Origin: Echinococcus granulosus
Taxonomy: Eukaryota; Platyhelminthes; Cestoda; Cyclophyllidea; Taeniidae
Direction of reading: 5' to 3'
NCBI RefSeq assembly: GCF_000524195.1
Contig: NW_020170413.1
Coordinates: forward strand, 297,460-361,459
Length of the DNA: 64,000 nucleotides
The notes under the pieces are model-generated. The model ran no database searches, was not told the origin of the DNA, and was given only the letters and a program-made list of their open reading frames with translations. Below, in pieces: positions 13,215-24,790 of this stretch. Each line of letters begins with the position of its first letter. Positions within the stretch are counted from its first letter, which is position 1. Both the position numbers and the translations under genes were made by a program.

Positions 13215-13488
13215 CGAAACACGGTAGCTGTCCACCCTGATAGGACGGTTCCGCATACTGGGAGGTCTTCACCAGCACCACTCCGCTTCCACCTGACCAA
13301 GGTGTTAAACATCCAGGCGATGGTGTATTAGCGTCCAGACCCTTTCGCCCAATCATGCTGTACTCCGTGGTTGTACCGGAGCTGGCCGTGGAGTTAGACG
13401 AGGGCGATCGTCGGCGGTAATCAATTTGGCCACTACGAGGGGGGAGCAGTGGAAAAGTTAAATCCTCACGACAAAGCGGACCCGCCAT
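13215..13488 (-). CDS. unknown Ser/Pro/Arg-rich protein, exon 1 (start)
   Basis: First coding exon of the unrecognised minus-strand gene, with 91 codons plus one nucleotide. The start is ATG at 13488 in a good context (GGAGGGATGG), and an in-frame TGA lies about 90 nt upstream with no ATG between. The donor is TTCG|GTAAGT, last exon base 13215, phase 1, matching the acceptor of the exon at 3013. Residues 1-20 begin MAGPLCREDLTF. A basic, serine-rich stretch follows (DYRRRSPSSNSTASS), then a Gly/Ser-rich part with VVLVKTSQYAEPSYQ near the end. No signal peptide, membrane helix or known catalytic motif is visible; disorder is likely. Two CCAAT boxes 70-120 bp upstream support this being the 5' end. 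It could instead be an internal exon entered through an AG upstream of the ATG. Confidence 0.55.
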
Positions 13489-13549
13489 CCCTCCGAAGCA
13501 AAATTTTGCTCTAGGCGTCGACTGGGTTATGAAACATCCTTTCCCTGCG

Positions 13550-13610
13550 CTTTCATTGGCGCCAGGAGTGCAAGCAGTGGCTCGTCAATACCAGGCGACC
13601 AATCAGGGTG
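13550..13610 (-). promoter_or_regulatory. putative CCAAT promoter of unknown gene
   Basis: Two CCAAT boxes sit in opposite orientation, 70-120 bp above the ATG at 13488. GACCAATCAG at 13597-13606 fits the NF-Y consensus perfectly, and GCCAATGAAA is read on the minus strand at 13550-13559. The surrounding 100 bp is unusually C+G-rich, with several CpG (GGCGCC, GCGCGC). A TATA-like run at about 13848-13857 is too far upstream to be the obvious partner. The call rests on motif and position only. Confidence 0.4.
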
Positions 13611-14654
13611 AAGGCGCGCAATTGAAATTCCATGCCAGAACGTGGAACCTATCAAGTAAATTATTGTGTCAGAAAGTGTTAAAAATGCCAAATCAGATGT
13701 TTGGGCATTCCAAAATTTTGCAAATGCTCCAGTCTTGCCTTAGAATGGATAGGAATAACACCCCGTCATCGAGAACGCGGTGTCGATCCCCCGAACCCAC
13801 TTTAGTTCCTACGACTGATTAGTCAGCAACGATTTTTTGGTATTCTTATATAATAAATGTTGCGTATTCCTTCCTTGTTCTAATTCATTTGCAGATTAGT
13901 TTTTCACTTTCACAGGTTAAATTTCTCTAATCCCTTAAAGTAGTCATTTCTTAAAAAAAAACAGCATACAGACTACACATTTGAGAGATGCTTTGTCTCT
14001 AGAATTCTAGACATCTCCTTTTCTCTCCGTTTCAGTCCCTTTCCCAATCCTCTGTTTGAATACCTCCGTGAGTGTCTGAATTAATGTCAGTGTGGGATTC
14101 CACACGGTCTAAAAATATCACTAATGGGATTCGGAGACTGGAAATAGGGATGAGGCGCAGCATCTCCTTCTTTTCTTTCCTCCCTCGAAGTTGCGGTCTT
14201 ATGGCTTTGTGTAGGGGCACGACACCTCCTCTTGGGCAAGTTTTGCTTTGCAGAGTATGAGATCCTGTAATAAGGGAGTTTTCTTCCGACTGATAGCTGG
14301 TACAGGAAGTTAAATTTTTAGTTTAATATAGTGGACAAATCTTAGGCACAATTGGTTTTGCCTAGTTTGCCCTAGTGAGCAGCTCCATCTGATCTGTCAA
14401 CGGATCAGCCAGAGTACAGTCCACAGAAGGAACACTTTCTAACTCATACGAAGCAAGGGCCAATTTGCTGGTCCTTGAATGGCACACTTGTTGAACCTCC
14501 TGACCTGATTGAAGAACGCTTTTACTGCAAGTAAAGGCCTACAGAACATGCGATTTATATTGCCTATTGGGAGCACAATCTTTGTCATTACTTCCCCTCA
14601 TCTTTATTTTTATTACAAAAATCTTAAAGATTTAGGAATTCGGTCACATGTTAA

Positions 14655-14765
14655 TCGGTTGCATTCATCCCCATCGGTAGAGCATCGCTTGACATTTTTG
14701 GACAAAGCTGTGGAGTGAACACCGCCGGGTGTGCGCTCCGCGGTGTTCGAATACTCGGTAAGGCT
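14655..14765 (+). repeat. tRNA-like sequence, possible SINE head
   Basis: ATCGGTAGAGCATCGCTTGA resembles the D-arm/A-box part of a tRNA. About 60 nt further, GCGGTGTTCGAATACTC resembles a T-arm/B-box. The interval is longer than in a functional tRNA and stems are imperfect, so this is not a tRNA gene. A tRNA-derived SINE or pseudo-tRNA is the more likely reading. Confidence 0.3.
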
Positions 14766-14854
14766 GCATTTACTAGGTCACCACTTCATTCCTTTAAGTG
14801 CAGAGGAGGGCACATGGGAATGAACTTTGGTGATTACCCAACGATTCATAATCC

Positions 14855-15025
14855 ACCTCAATCTGTCCATTCGTCTCCTCCTGATAAATATCTATCCATC
14901 CTGTCAAGCCCTTATTAATCCGTCTATCCAAAAGCCTATCCATCCTTCTGTCCATTTATCCATTTTTTTCTCTACCTGTCAATTTGCCAAGCAAAAAGCC
15001 TATTCGTCCATATGTATACATCCTG
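14855..15025 (+). repeat. degenerate TCCA/CTATCCAT tract
   Basis: Many copies of TCCAT, CTATCCAT and CTGTCCAT are interspersed with divergent spacers, as in an old tetranucleotide microsatellite. A second, longer tract of the same flavour is at 33.35-33.90 kb. Confidence 0.55.
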
Positions 15026-16156
15026 AAATAATGGCATTTGATGCCTGAGTAGACTCCACTAAAGTACCACCTTTTCAACTTGTCAAGCGAAGGGATTACT
15101 TAAAATCCAGCGTAGGGTGACTATTTCAAATGGATTTATTTCCCATTATTGTATATTAATGCTATGCTTAAAAACAAAATTAGTGACTACTTGTTCTTAC
15201 AAATGGATTGACCATCAACCTTGAAAGTGGAAGGTAGATGGAAATCCCCTCGCGATGTGGACGAGACCTATTTTACAGGTGCATCCTTTGTAACCACACT
15301 TTCTCCTCTTTTTTATGTCCAGGAATTGTCACCGATTCTCCTACTTATTTTTTATGAATCAGCCTGAAACCATCCTTTTTTTCTGTCAGGTTAAAAAGTG
15401 GATGATAAAATTAGTTTCGGATTTTACTCTAAGTAAGCTGGAAGGAATACCATTCAATTTTACCAAAAAGTTGGATTTTTTCAAAAAAGGCAACTATTTT
15501 TTTAGTTTCTTTACAAATAACACTTCTCGTGCTGGGTTGCACTTGAAAACCCTCAATGACGCTCAGTAATTTGTACCATTGATTAAATATTCCTAAGGTG
15601 GAGGATACTACTTAAATCTGAAATTATTTTAAATTCTTATTTGGGCTGTAAAATACCCCCCATTTTCCTAAAATCATTTTGAGTAGGGGTTAATTTTTCC
15701 TAAACCATCACTTCTTTACGTGGAATTTATTTATCCTACTTAGTCAAAATTTGCGTTTCTTGTAAGGCGCAGCTATCCTATATGGTAGCACTTCAAAGTG
15801 GTTAGGGAGAAATAAAATAAAATAATTTACTTAACTGCCCATTGCACTTAAGGGCACCACCGATTTATTGTCATTAATGGAGGCTCTTTTCCAACTGGAG
15901 TGGTATTTACACCAGGAGGCAGGAGGCAAAAAAAGGTCCACTTGAAGCACCCACATGGCCATCATGGAGGGAGGTGGAAGGAAGTCTCTTTCGTCTTATC
16001 CAAATAAAAGAAAGTATTCAGGTTCAGTTTGTCTAAATGACCTGTTTCGTGTAAAACATGGCTAGTACTGTAATCAAGTTTTTTCTGAACGTGGCCTACT
16101 TAATCACATAAGTAGTATATACGCGCTACTCAAATGGCGTTTTGTAAATCTCTCTG

Positions 16157-16256
16157 NNNNNNNNNNNNNNNNNNNNNNNNNNNNNNNNNNNNNNNNNNNN
16201 NNNNNNNNNNNNNNNNNNNNNNNNNNNNNNNNNNNNNNNNNNNNNNNNNNNNNNNN
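16157..16256. other. assembly gap, 100 N
   Basis: Run of exactly 100 N, so the true gap size is unknown. The flanks are ordinary AT-rich sequence with no shared repeat visible on the two sides. Confidence 0.99.
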
Positions 16257-17209
16257 AAGAGATCTCGGGGGAGCACTTCTTCCACATCTTTAAACTCTTA
16301 AATGAAGCAGAATTTCACTTTCCATAATTTGAGCATTTTCTCTCTTTTCTCGAAAAAGAATTAAATCTAGATTTCTAAAAAAAGGGAAAAAAGGAGAGGG
16401 AAAAAGGAAAGAAAGTGCAATTCGCTTGTAGTAATGAAGGCGTCATGTATGTGGTGAAGGCAAGCGGATCTCGATTTAATTAGCTGGTGGTGTAAAGGAG
16501 GGCATGATTAGAACTATGTTGACCCTACGACCTCGCATGCCCACAACAAGCCAGGTTGTTCTGCTCTGTACTATAGCGCCGTGAATTTGCATCGGTCATT
16601 GGACTTACCCCCCAACCCCCCTTCTTTTTCATTCGGCCAAGTGATTTAGGTCAGAATTCCCCATTTATGTTTCCTTATTTAATTCCTAGTTGGAAGATTA
16701 TGACATCCTTTGAATGTTGGCGGCAGGAGTGCAAATTTTGGGAGAAATTTGTGAACTGAAATCGTGAAATTCAAGTTGGTGAGAAAAAGACCTACGCACA
16801 CTACCACCTCGGAGAGGTTGTAATCACCCGCCAAATGGCAAGAGTTGCGAGACCCACATGATTTTTTGGGTGTTTAATAAATTCCATTTCGATTGTGAGA
16901 AGGCTGAATGGAAGGGAATGTAATTTTTCATTGTGGTAAAAATCAGGGAGAATAATTCTTCCAAATTAAGACCTGACAGACATCTTCGCAGTCACGGTGT
17001 TGCCTACTGCCTTGGCCCTTAGTTGATTCGCCTGTGACAACGTAAGTCCTACCTTCAGCCGTAAAAAAGGCTGTGCCAGACCGAAGGAAGGGAAGTTATT
17101 TGCGCATGAGGAGCTGGAAGTCTGGAATTATGTTTTTCCGAAGGTACCACCAAGATGGGAGCCACCTGACGGACACTCGTTTATATAATGCTGGCACATG
17201 CGTAGCCTA

Positions 17210-17225
17210 CCTCTCTCTCTCTCTC
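17210..17225 (+). repeat. (CT)n microsatellite
   Basis: Eight CT units in a short pure tract. No coding context. Confidence 0.8.
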
Positions 17226-17721
17226 GAGACTCCTCTTTTCTCCCTTTGTATTCATGGAGGAATTTTCCCATGGTATCTCTCTATATGGCAGACGTCATTA
17301 TCATTTCTTAGTTTATCTCGAAATTCAAAATTTGAATTTTTTCATTATGTCCTTTGAATGACCTTGCGGACCAGCCACCCATAGGTCAATAAAGAACGGA
17401 AAATTCAGAGAGAAAAACGAGTCTCAATTTGGCAAATTCATGTTTAAATGGACAATAATTTTAAGGTCTTCTAAACTGGAGCTTTAGCTGCGCAATTAAT
17501 CCGAAATTTTTTTTTGTATCCTCACCTAAAAATTGGAAGGGGGTTCGTATGAATGGATTTGGTTGCAGAGGAGGATGCACCACCATATCCCTTCGGCTTT
17601 ATTGCATTGTGAGTGGAAGAAAATGCCTGTTTAGAAAAGCAACTTCACATTTTAATTGAGAACATCTAGTATTGTCTGTTATATTTGAAATTTAATCAGT
17701 CTGTTGGTGAGTACACGACTT

Positions 17722-17737
17722 GTCACATATATGTGAC
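17722..17737. repeat. GTCAC-N6-GTGAC palindrome, copy 2
   Basis: GTCACATATATGTGAC is a perfect 16-nt palindrome. With flanks it reads ACTTGTCAC...GTGACGC, and the same flanks are found at the third copy (43154). Confidence 0.55.
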
Positions 17738-20700
17738 GCTAGTAACAGGCGTTATAAACCACCATAAAGATAATTTTCTTAAGTAAATTAGCTTGGCTGG
17801 AATCACCTATCTTCATTTTGGCCTTTACATACAAGATCTTGGCTTCTTTTATCATTTTAACTTGGGTACTGAAAAAACGACTGTGCATCTCCTTCCTGAT
17901 CCACCACCAGTGGTTGCTCACCAGAGCTGCGGTGAAAGTGGCTCCACCCTTCTTCTGGAAGAACGCAACCTTTGAGAGGCATTCAGCCTTTATACGTAGT
18001 TAGACCCTTTTTAAAGATTTCACGCTGATATAAGGGGAAACTAACATTCCCCGTTTGTCCTGAAAGTACACCCGAGAGAAGGTAACACAAGGCCAACTTT
18101 TGCATTCCCAAGGCTACTGCTACATAGTTCATGGTGTGTTTCTTCCATACACTTAGCTGTTATGACAGTTTAAACTAGGTTGCAACACATACTCTTGTCT
18201 ATTTGGAATGCATTACAAACCAGAGATTTCTCCCCGTGCCTGTGTCAGCCTGTCGGTGTAATATCCTGCATTACATCTCTCGGTCAGTTCTTCGCCCTTT
18301 CCTACCCCCGCACTTGTCCACTTCACCAAACCAGTTTGACTCGATGGTAAAGGTGCGGAGATGTTGAAACAATGTGGTGACCAAAGAAGGGTTAAATTGC
18401 ATGCCCCTGGTTAAAATATTCCATTCCTCATCAGAAAGGCGAACTTTTCGAGATTAAGTTGTCACCGGTACATTTCAGTAGTATTTAAGGTGGGTGATGA
18501 AGCAGCTTGTTTAAATATACATCAGACGAAAAAGCTACAGTGGCTCGAGAAGCAAATGGCTCCCGTCCAAAGAAGTTGGATGGATTGTCAATTGCATCTT
18601 CAGGCCTTTCATATGCGCCGTGCAGTTTACATTGCTTAAGCGTTAACTGGCTGTCGGATTGAAGTGCCATGAGAAATGGCATTTTAAGTAAAGAAAAGCG
18701 TCCTTGTAACTGCGTCATACTTCAAAGAGGTGCATCACATCATCCCTAAAAGGCTGGGCTTTGTGAGAGGGTGTGGGATACACTTCATTTGGCATGCATG
18801 CCCGTCAATTGTTCCCTTGGGGAAGGGCAGAAGAGACCCACCACATACAGCCCGATGCATCCGAAGGTGGGCAAGAAAAGCCTCTGGAGAAACAGTGAGG
18901 ACCAGGCTTTTGGTTTTCTTAATCCCAGTTGAGTGACCTGATTACCACACTTTGGAATGAGAGGGAGGCAAAACAACTCCTCCATCCACACCCGACAGAC
19001 TCGTCCACCACGTAGAATTGGAGGCAGCTACAGACACATCTCTTATTTTCATCGAATAAGCTTCACTTTTTCATGTTATTTGTTTTTTTTTTGTTTTCAA
19101 GCTGGAAATAGATAGGTTGGCTTACTTTTGTCCCATTTTGTCGGTTTTTTTTGTGGAAACAGCCATAACTTTATCCAAAAGCTGTCAATGAATGGGTAGT
19201 GTGGAGCCCCAACTAAAATATATGCAAAATCGGTCTTACTAAAACAAAAGGCATTAACACCTAGTCTGAAGAAAATTTTTTTGTGGAGTTAGAGGGCTAT
19301 CCATCTCCCCACTGACTGGCCGGTTGACAGCCGGAGGTGCAGTCACCTGAAGCGCATGTCACCAGTGTCTTTCAAGATTTGGAAAAAGATTTTTGGCTCC
19401 AGAAGCACGTGGAAGGGGTGAAAATCCCTCAAGGCCTTCTAACCTGACTTTAATAAAACAGTCATGTGGCCTTTCAATGCCTGGTTAGTTCGGCTTCATA
19501 ACAGAATGCATGAAAAGAAAAATTAGCCATCTCTCTTTTCTAAGATCCATCACTGCTAATGTCATCTTCTTGGCTAAGAAACAAAACTTAATGAGGTGTC
19601 AAGACCACTTCTATCCACCAATTTGGCATCCACTTCATGGAACTGTGTGTGATACCTACTAATCGCCAGACAGAGCTCCCACCGAAGCCGAATCTGTGAT
19701 GCATCCCAGAGTGTTGGCCCCAGCTTTTTGACAAATTACGAAGAAGAAGAAGCACAGGAGGAAGAATGAAGAGACACTTTTCTGCGAGCGGTGGCTTGAT
19801 TGTGAGGAGCTTTCTCAGGCCACGCAATTGAAGAAATGCGCAGGTAATTGACGACGAACACAGATGTGGTGTGTCAGACAATTTGGTAGAAAAGCGCCGC
19901 TCCTCCTCCACCTCCTCAAATTTCGCCCACGAAAGGTAAACTTTTTCAAGCTCTGCTTTGAGGAAAAATGGTGTCGCCTTTGGGTTTTGGCATATCTTTA
20001 AGCAGAAAGGCAAAATTGGCTTTTCAAAGAGGATTAATTCTCAAATTTGGCATATTTGGGTTCAAGGTGAACTTTATAACTTTCAAATGGCCGGCAATTT
20101 TGTGCCTGCAAATGTAATCATTTTTAAAGAAAAAGTCTAAACTTTGTTGTTAAAAAGCTTTATATGGATAATCTTTGTCAAAAACTTCGTAGTGGCTCTT
20201 TTATTAATTACTGAAAGAAACGCCCAAACATTTGGAAGCATTTAAACAAACTAGTACCATTTCTATCTATTCTTAAAAAATTCCCCCCTTAACTTTTGTT
20301 TAAAGCGAAAATAGGGATTTTGTTCCAATTCTTTGTCATTAATTCGTGCTGATGCAGCTGAAGAGTGCTGTAATGCTTTGGTGATTTGTTTAACTCTGCA
20401 CTTGGGTCACGCGGGCATTTTAGGACCTGCCAGCATGGTCCGGAGGCCATCTCAGCTCTTCTGCACGCCAGAAAATCTGGGGAGGCTAACAGTGCAACTT
20501 TCTTTTACAAAATAATCCAAAAAATATATATTTTTTTCGGGAGATTTTATTTCAAGTTCATTGGAAATGGACGGGTATGCGGGAGAGGTTTTCAGTGGGC
20601 ACAGTAAAATCTCCTTGTATGACCCGACGAAAAAAACAAAGGCAAATGTCAAATCATTTTTAACAAATTTTGTGGATATTTGGTGGTTGGTGGCTGGAGT

Positions 20701-21954
20701 GTGCCCGTTGGCGGCCATCCGGAGGAGATTGCGTCCCTCCCCAGAAAGTGCAGCAAATCAAATACCTCTGCAAATCTTCCCATCCATTACAAGTTCCTTT
20801 CTTCCCACTGGTTATTTTTACCTGAGAGGGAGACGAATTCCCCCACCATCGCCACAGAAATTAAGTTCTCATAAAACTGTCATCAGAGGAGATCCCAAGT
20901 GGAGGAATGACGAAGACTTTATCGTTTGAATTGCCCGACTCCTTCCAAAGTTAGGTGCAAACGAATATCAGAGCTTTTAACGGCCAGGCTCAAAATTTCG
21001 GCATATTTTAGAGAAAAAAAATAGTAAATGGTCAAAAAGTTGTCCACGTAAAATGCATCACATGGTGTAGATAGATATATGCTGGACTATTGATACTACT
21101 TAGTGTAGTCAGTAATACATTCCCCTCATCCTAACCCAGTTGAGCGCTTTGAATGTGGTTTGAGGCTCCGCGCTTTACGTACTCAAAGTCTTTTCGAGAT
21201 TCTTGGAGGGGAGGAGGTGGTATGGGATAGCGGAACGCAGGTATCAAAAGTAGAGAACAGGTTCATGTCATTGCAGGAGACTCTCTGTTGGTTCCTAATG
21301 ACGCAAAAAGTAAAAGAAGACTTCCTCGTCAGGAACTTTAAGCCTTCAGTTCCTCATATCACTAGATTTCAGATGAGCCTGACGGGTGTGCGCTGCCAGT
21401 TGTGACTATCATACGAATCAACTTTTAAGAAGGGACCTCCATAGCCTTTGAAATGCAGAATTCAAGGAAACAGTTGATTTTAGACCCACATCAAATATCG
21501 AGGTCGTGGTGGAGGGGAAAACAAACGGATTCCCTACGAGGACGTACTGACTGATTGACTTGTTGAATGGGAATATGGTCAGTTTTCACCTAACGATCTT
21601 CCAGCCACTCCAGGCATCTAAGGCAGGTACCACCTCGTCTATAGATGTCCCCACTTCCCTTATGAAAGATGAATTTGCTGAGGATGAAACAGGCACGAGC
21701 TCGAAGCAATTCTCCTTGGCCAAAGAGGACGTCATGGTGGATAGTAGGAATACAGGGAGAGGAGAGAGAGGTACGGCCTCACTTTCAGCTTAGTCCTCAT
21801 CTTCTTCCCTCCGCACTTCCTCGGTTGCGACCCCTCCAAACAATACCTATCACTTTTCCTTGGCATTAATAGACAAACCTAATGCAGATAACACAATTGG
21901 AAGATGAAATTGAGGCACCACTATAGGTGTCAGAGGCTGCATCCTCTCTTTCTA

Positions 21955-22016
21955 AGGCGGGGTCTCGACATCCGGACCTACTGATTGTAGCATTGGTGAG
22001 TGCTCTAACTCTCAAA
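21955..22016 (-). repeat. tRNA-like SINE head (degenerate)
   Basis: Read on the minus strand, GAGAGTTAGAGCACTCACCA looks like the A-box/D-arm region of a tRNA-derived SINE. About 35 nt later comes GGTCCGGATGTCGAGACCCC, a one- or two-step decay of a B-box GGTTCGANNCC. The spacing is right for a tRNA-derived pol III promoter, but the B-box is damaged. It is not a functional tRNA gene. Confidence 0.4.
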
Positions 22017-22529
22017 TGAAGCCAAAATGGCATTCAAAGTTATTTATTTTTTTCCTTCCTCTTGCCCACCCACCCCATGCAGCCTAGACCGTCTCCATTT
22101 CAATAAATAAAAGTTCTCATTTTCCTTTCTTGAAAGTTGACACGACAAGCAGAGGCGTCTTTAACGTAGGCGTATGGCGTGGCAAACATGGAAAAATTCT
22201 CCACCTCGCCTTCACAAGCCGTGTGACAAATGCCCTGGCAGTGCCCGTGCACAAGGTACAGGGGCGAACGAGGTGGCGTGGCAGGCCAGTTGATCTGATT
22301 ACCCACTTGACAGCGCAACTGTGGCTACCCCAACTCCCTCTCCCACGATTGTAGGAGGGTAACTTTTGCACATTTTACAGTTTAGCTTGAAAATAAATTA
22401 TTCATTTAATTACTATTGACGTAAAAGGGTGGGATGCCCAAGTAAAGAGGGGGAAGATAAATTCACAAATTATTCAAGCTTGCCAGCTTCGCTTTCGTTG
22501 GATAAGTAGTTAATCTTTGGTGAGAAGTT

Positions 22530-22550
22530 GGGGGGGGGGGGGAGGGGGGG
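22530..22550 (+). repeat. poly-G tract, possible G-quadruplex
   Basis: An uninterrupted run of about 13 G, one A, then seven G, followed by TGG. It stands alone in AT-rich sequence and could form a G-quadruplex. Its length is also a place where sequencing and assembly err. Confidence 0.75.
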
Positions 22551-22804
22551 TGGAAAATTAAGCCATTCTACCATCCACTTAAGATGACAAAAGTATTTAT
22601 ATATTTTGACAAGTTATTTCAAACAAAATTAAATAATGTTAAAGTTTGTTTTCCCTTATAACGTGGGAGCAGTTACTCATTTTTGCAGGGGGAAATTGTG
22701 CTGGCTACTTGGAAGATCGGCAAATAAATGGAACTGAGAAACGAATTTGTCACAAATACCACCTTTCCCACGTTTTCTTTCACAAGCAGTGAAGCACCGA
22801 GGGG

Positions 22805-23170
22805 CGGCCATCTCCAATTCTAAGTGCTACCTTCCACCTCTCAAAGCATTGTCGTATGTGGTTGTCAAGTGCCAGGCGAAGAAAAGTAGGGAGGGTGTGA
22901 CAGGATCTCCGCCTCGTCCAGAAGTGCACCGTGGGTCAACTCACTGCTTGGGTTTGAGGTACGAGGTCGTGTGCTGTCATACGTGACGACGGAGAATAGC
23001 CTCTACCACAGTAAAAAGCTTTCCATGGCATTCACTTCACACCTCCAAGGTACAGATTGCTGCATTTTTAGGAGACTGCCTGTGCTTTGTATGTGAGGGT
23101 AGTAGACTACGAATTCCTTACTCAAAAATCTCTCTTCTCGAAAAGCTTCTTCTTCTTTTAGAAGGCCTGA
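22805..23170 (+). repeat. dispersed repeat family 1, copy A
   Basis: Shares a series of collinear blocks with 24435-24790. Examples are ATGTGGTTGTCARGTGCCA, CCGCCTYRTCYRGAAGTGCA, GAGGTCGTGTGYTGTCA, ACTTCACACCTC and AATCTCTCTTC followed by AAAAGCTTC. Blocks are 80-90% identical by eye with indels between them. No reading frame is conserved between the copies, so this looks like a non-coding mobile element or old segmental copy. Confidence 0.6.
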
Positions 23171-24078
23171 CGACTGGTGAATCAGTACGTGGAATGTCTT
23201 CCACACGGCCACACAGGATAAGCACGACCACGTAACCCAGAACCGTATGCCACAAATCTGACCTGTGAGATGACCCAATGGTACATTTTTTGGATGCGAG
23301 AGAGATTCTATCACTTACACCCCACCTGGTATGGGATTACATCGAGTAGGGAGATTTCATCTGTGCGTGTTTGACCTCCACTTGTGGTGCCTTGCATTTC
23401 GGAGATGTGGGCGGGACACGCAGTGAAAGTGTGGACTGCCCAGCAATTTGTAATGCGTTCTTCATTTGTTTAACAAACCTTTCAACACCAAAGTCACTTT
23501 TGCACCACCAGTCACTCAACCTGTCTGTCATTTAGCAGCCTGACCTGCCCGATGCCTCTGCCTAACACACAAGGTGGAGGATATGAGGATCCGATTGACG
23601 GTCTTTTAAGCTCGTTCACCAACTGTTGTGAGTGAAACCCGTCTGCATAGAATCTACTACAATGGCTTCCGTCAATGCAGCTGTACACAACAAGTCGCCA
23701 TATTTCCGTGCCTTATTCCCCATTTATCTTGATCAAGGGTAAATTTTTCCACAAACGCCTCTCGTAAGGTTCAACAGGCAAGGTTCGACAGACAGTTGAT
23801 GAGAGGAGGGTGGTAGGAAGAGGGAGAGAGAGAGACGGATGAAAACGGAGGAGTTGGGGGAGGGAAGGGAGAAGGGGAGCACCGTATTGGTTGGTCGACC
23901 CTCACCTCCAACTCGGTGGGGTGTACCTTTAATCGCAAAATTTTGACCCCAGGTAATCCTTCATAATACGCCGAATGACCTTTCTATATTTTTAAAGAAT
24001 CTTTTACTACTCTTGGTTTGCATTTTCTAATTTTTTTCCATATTTGATAAATTATATGGAGGAGGGAATTTCGGCCCT

Positions 24079-24289
24079 GAGAATGAAACAATTTGCTCCA
24101 AGTTCTCGCCGCTTTTTATTCTCAAATAAAACTCACGAAGTTTCTAGAAAATGTTTTATTAAGAAGATTCCACAAAAATAGGTTGCTGCTCCTTATCGAG
24201 ACAGTGACCAACAGCAAGACCCACTTCTCTCAGACGCCATGGCTGCAGAGGACCGATCAAAGGGAACATGTCACCTTTGGAGCCCCCTT
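24079..24289 (+). repeat. dispersed repeat family 2, copy A
   Basis: About 211 bp that match the reverse complement of 26967-27181 at roughly 85% identity by eye, with one or two small indels. Both ends are sharp: GAGAATGAAACAATTTGC at one end and GGAGCCCCC at the other. Neither copy carries a conserved reading frame. It probably belongs to a short non-autonomous mobile element. Confidence 0.7.
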
Positions 24290-24434
24290 CAAAATAGTAG
24301 CCACTACTTGTTAGGAAAATTAGCCCTAAACAAAATCGTCCATAATCCTACAGGACCGATTTTTTTGTACAGATTTATCCTTGCTATCCTTCTTCTGTTT
24401 TATCGTATCTGAGGCAAATCATCGAGTCGTAGCC

Positions 24435-24790
24435 ATCTCTATTGCTCAGTCTTATCCACGACCCCTCTAGTCGCTGTCACATGTGGTTGTCAGGTGCCAA
24501 GCTGCGGTGATGAGTCATGTGGTTGAATTTGCGGGAAATAGGGGGATTGTACAAGGATTTCCGCCTTATCTGGAAGTGCACCGCGAGGTCGTATATGGCA
24601 GTTAGATATGAGGTCGTGTGTTGTCAGGCTTGACTACGGAGAAGTTCTTCTGTCGACCAATTTTACCGGTCAGAAGTTTTTCTGTAGAAGAAAATTTTCA
24701 CAGCACTTACTTCACACCTCTATGCGAACTGCGGATCCCGTACTTAAGAATCTCTCTTCAATAAAAGCTTCTCCTTCAGAAAAAAATGGC
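24435..24790 (+). repeat. dispersed repeat family 1, copy B
   Basis: Same-strand homologue of 22805-23170, with the same order of blocks. It starts about 145 bp after family-2 copy A, but that neighbour is not present beside family-1 copy A, so the two families are separate insertions. Copy B has an extra ~45-bp stretch (about 24645-24695) before the ACTTCACACCTC block. Confidence 0.6.

Noticed and set aside
19588..20013. 141-codon open frame on the minus strand
   Set aside because: About the longest chance frame expected; no recognisable family and no exon signals consistent with it.
22137..22255. Exon-like plus-strand segment flanked by a CTTGAAAG acceptor and AAG|GTACAG donor
   Set aside because: About 40 open codons with no partner exon or recognised motif; splice-like signals alone are too weak.
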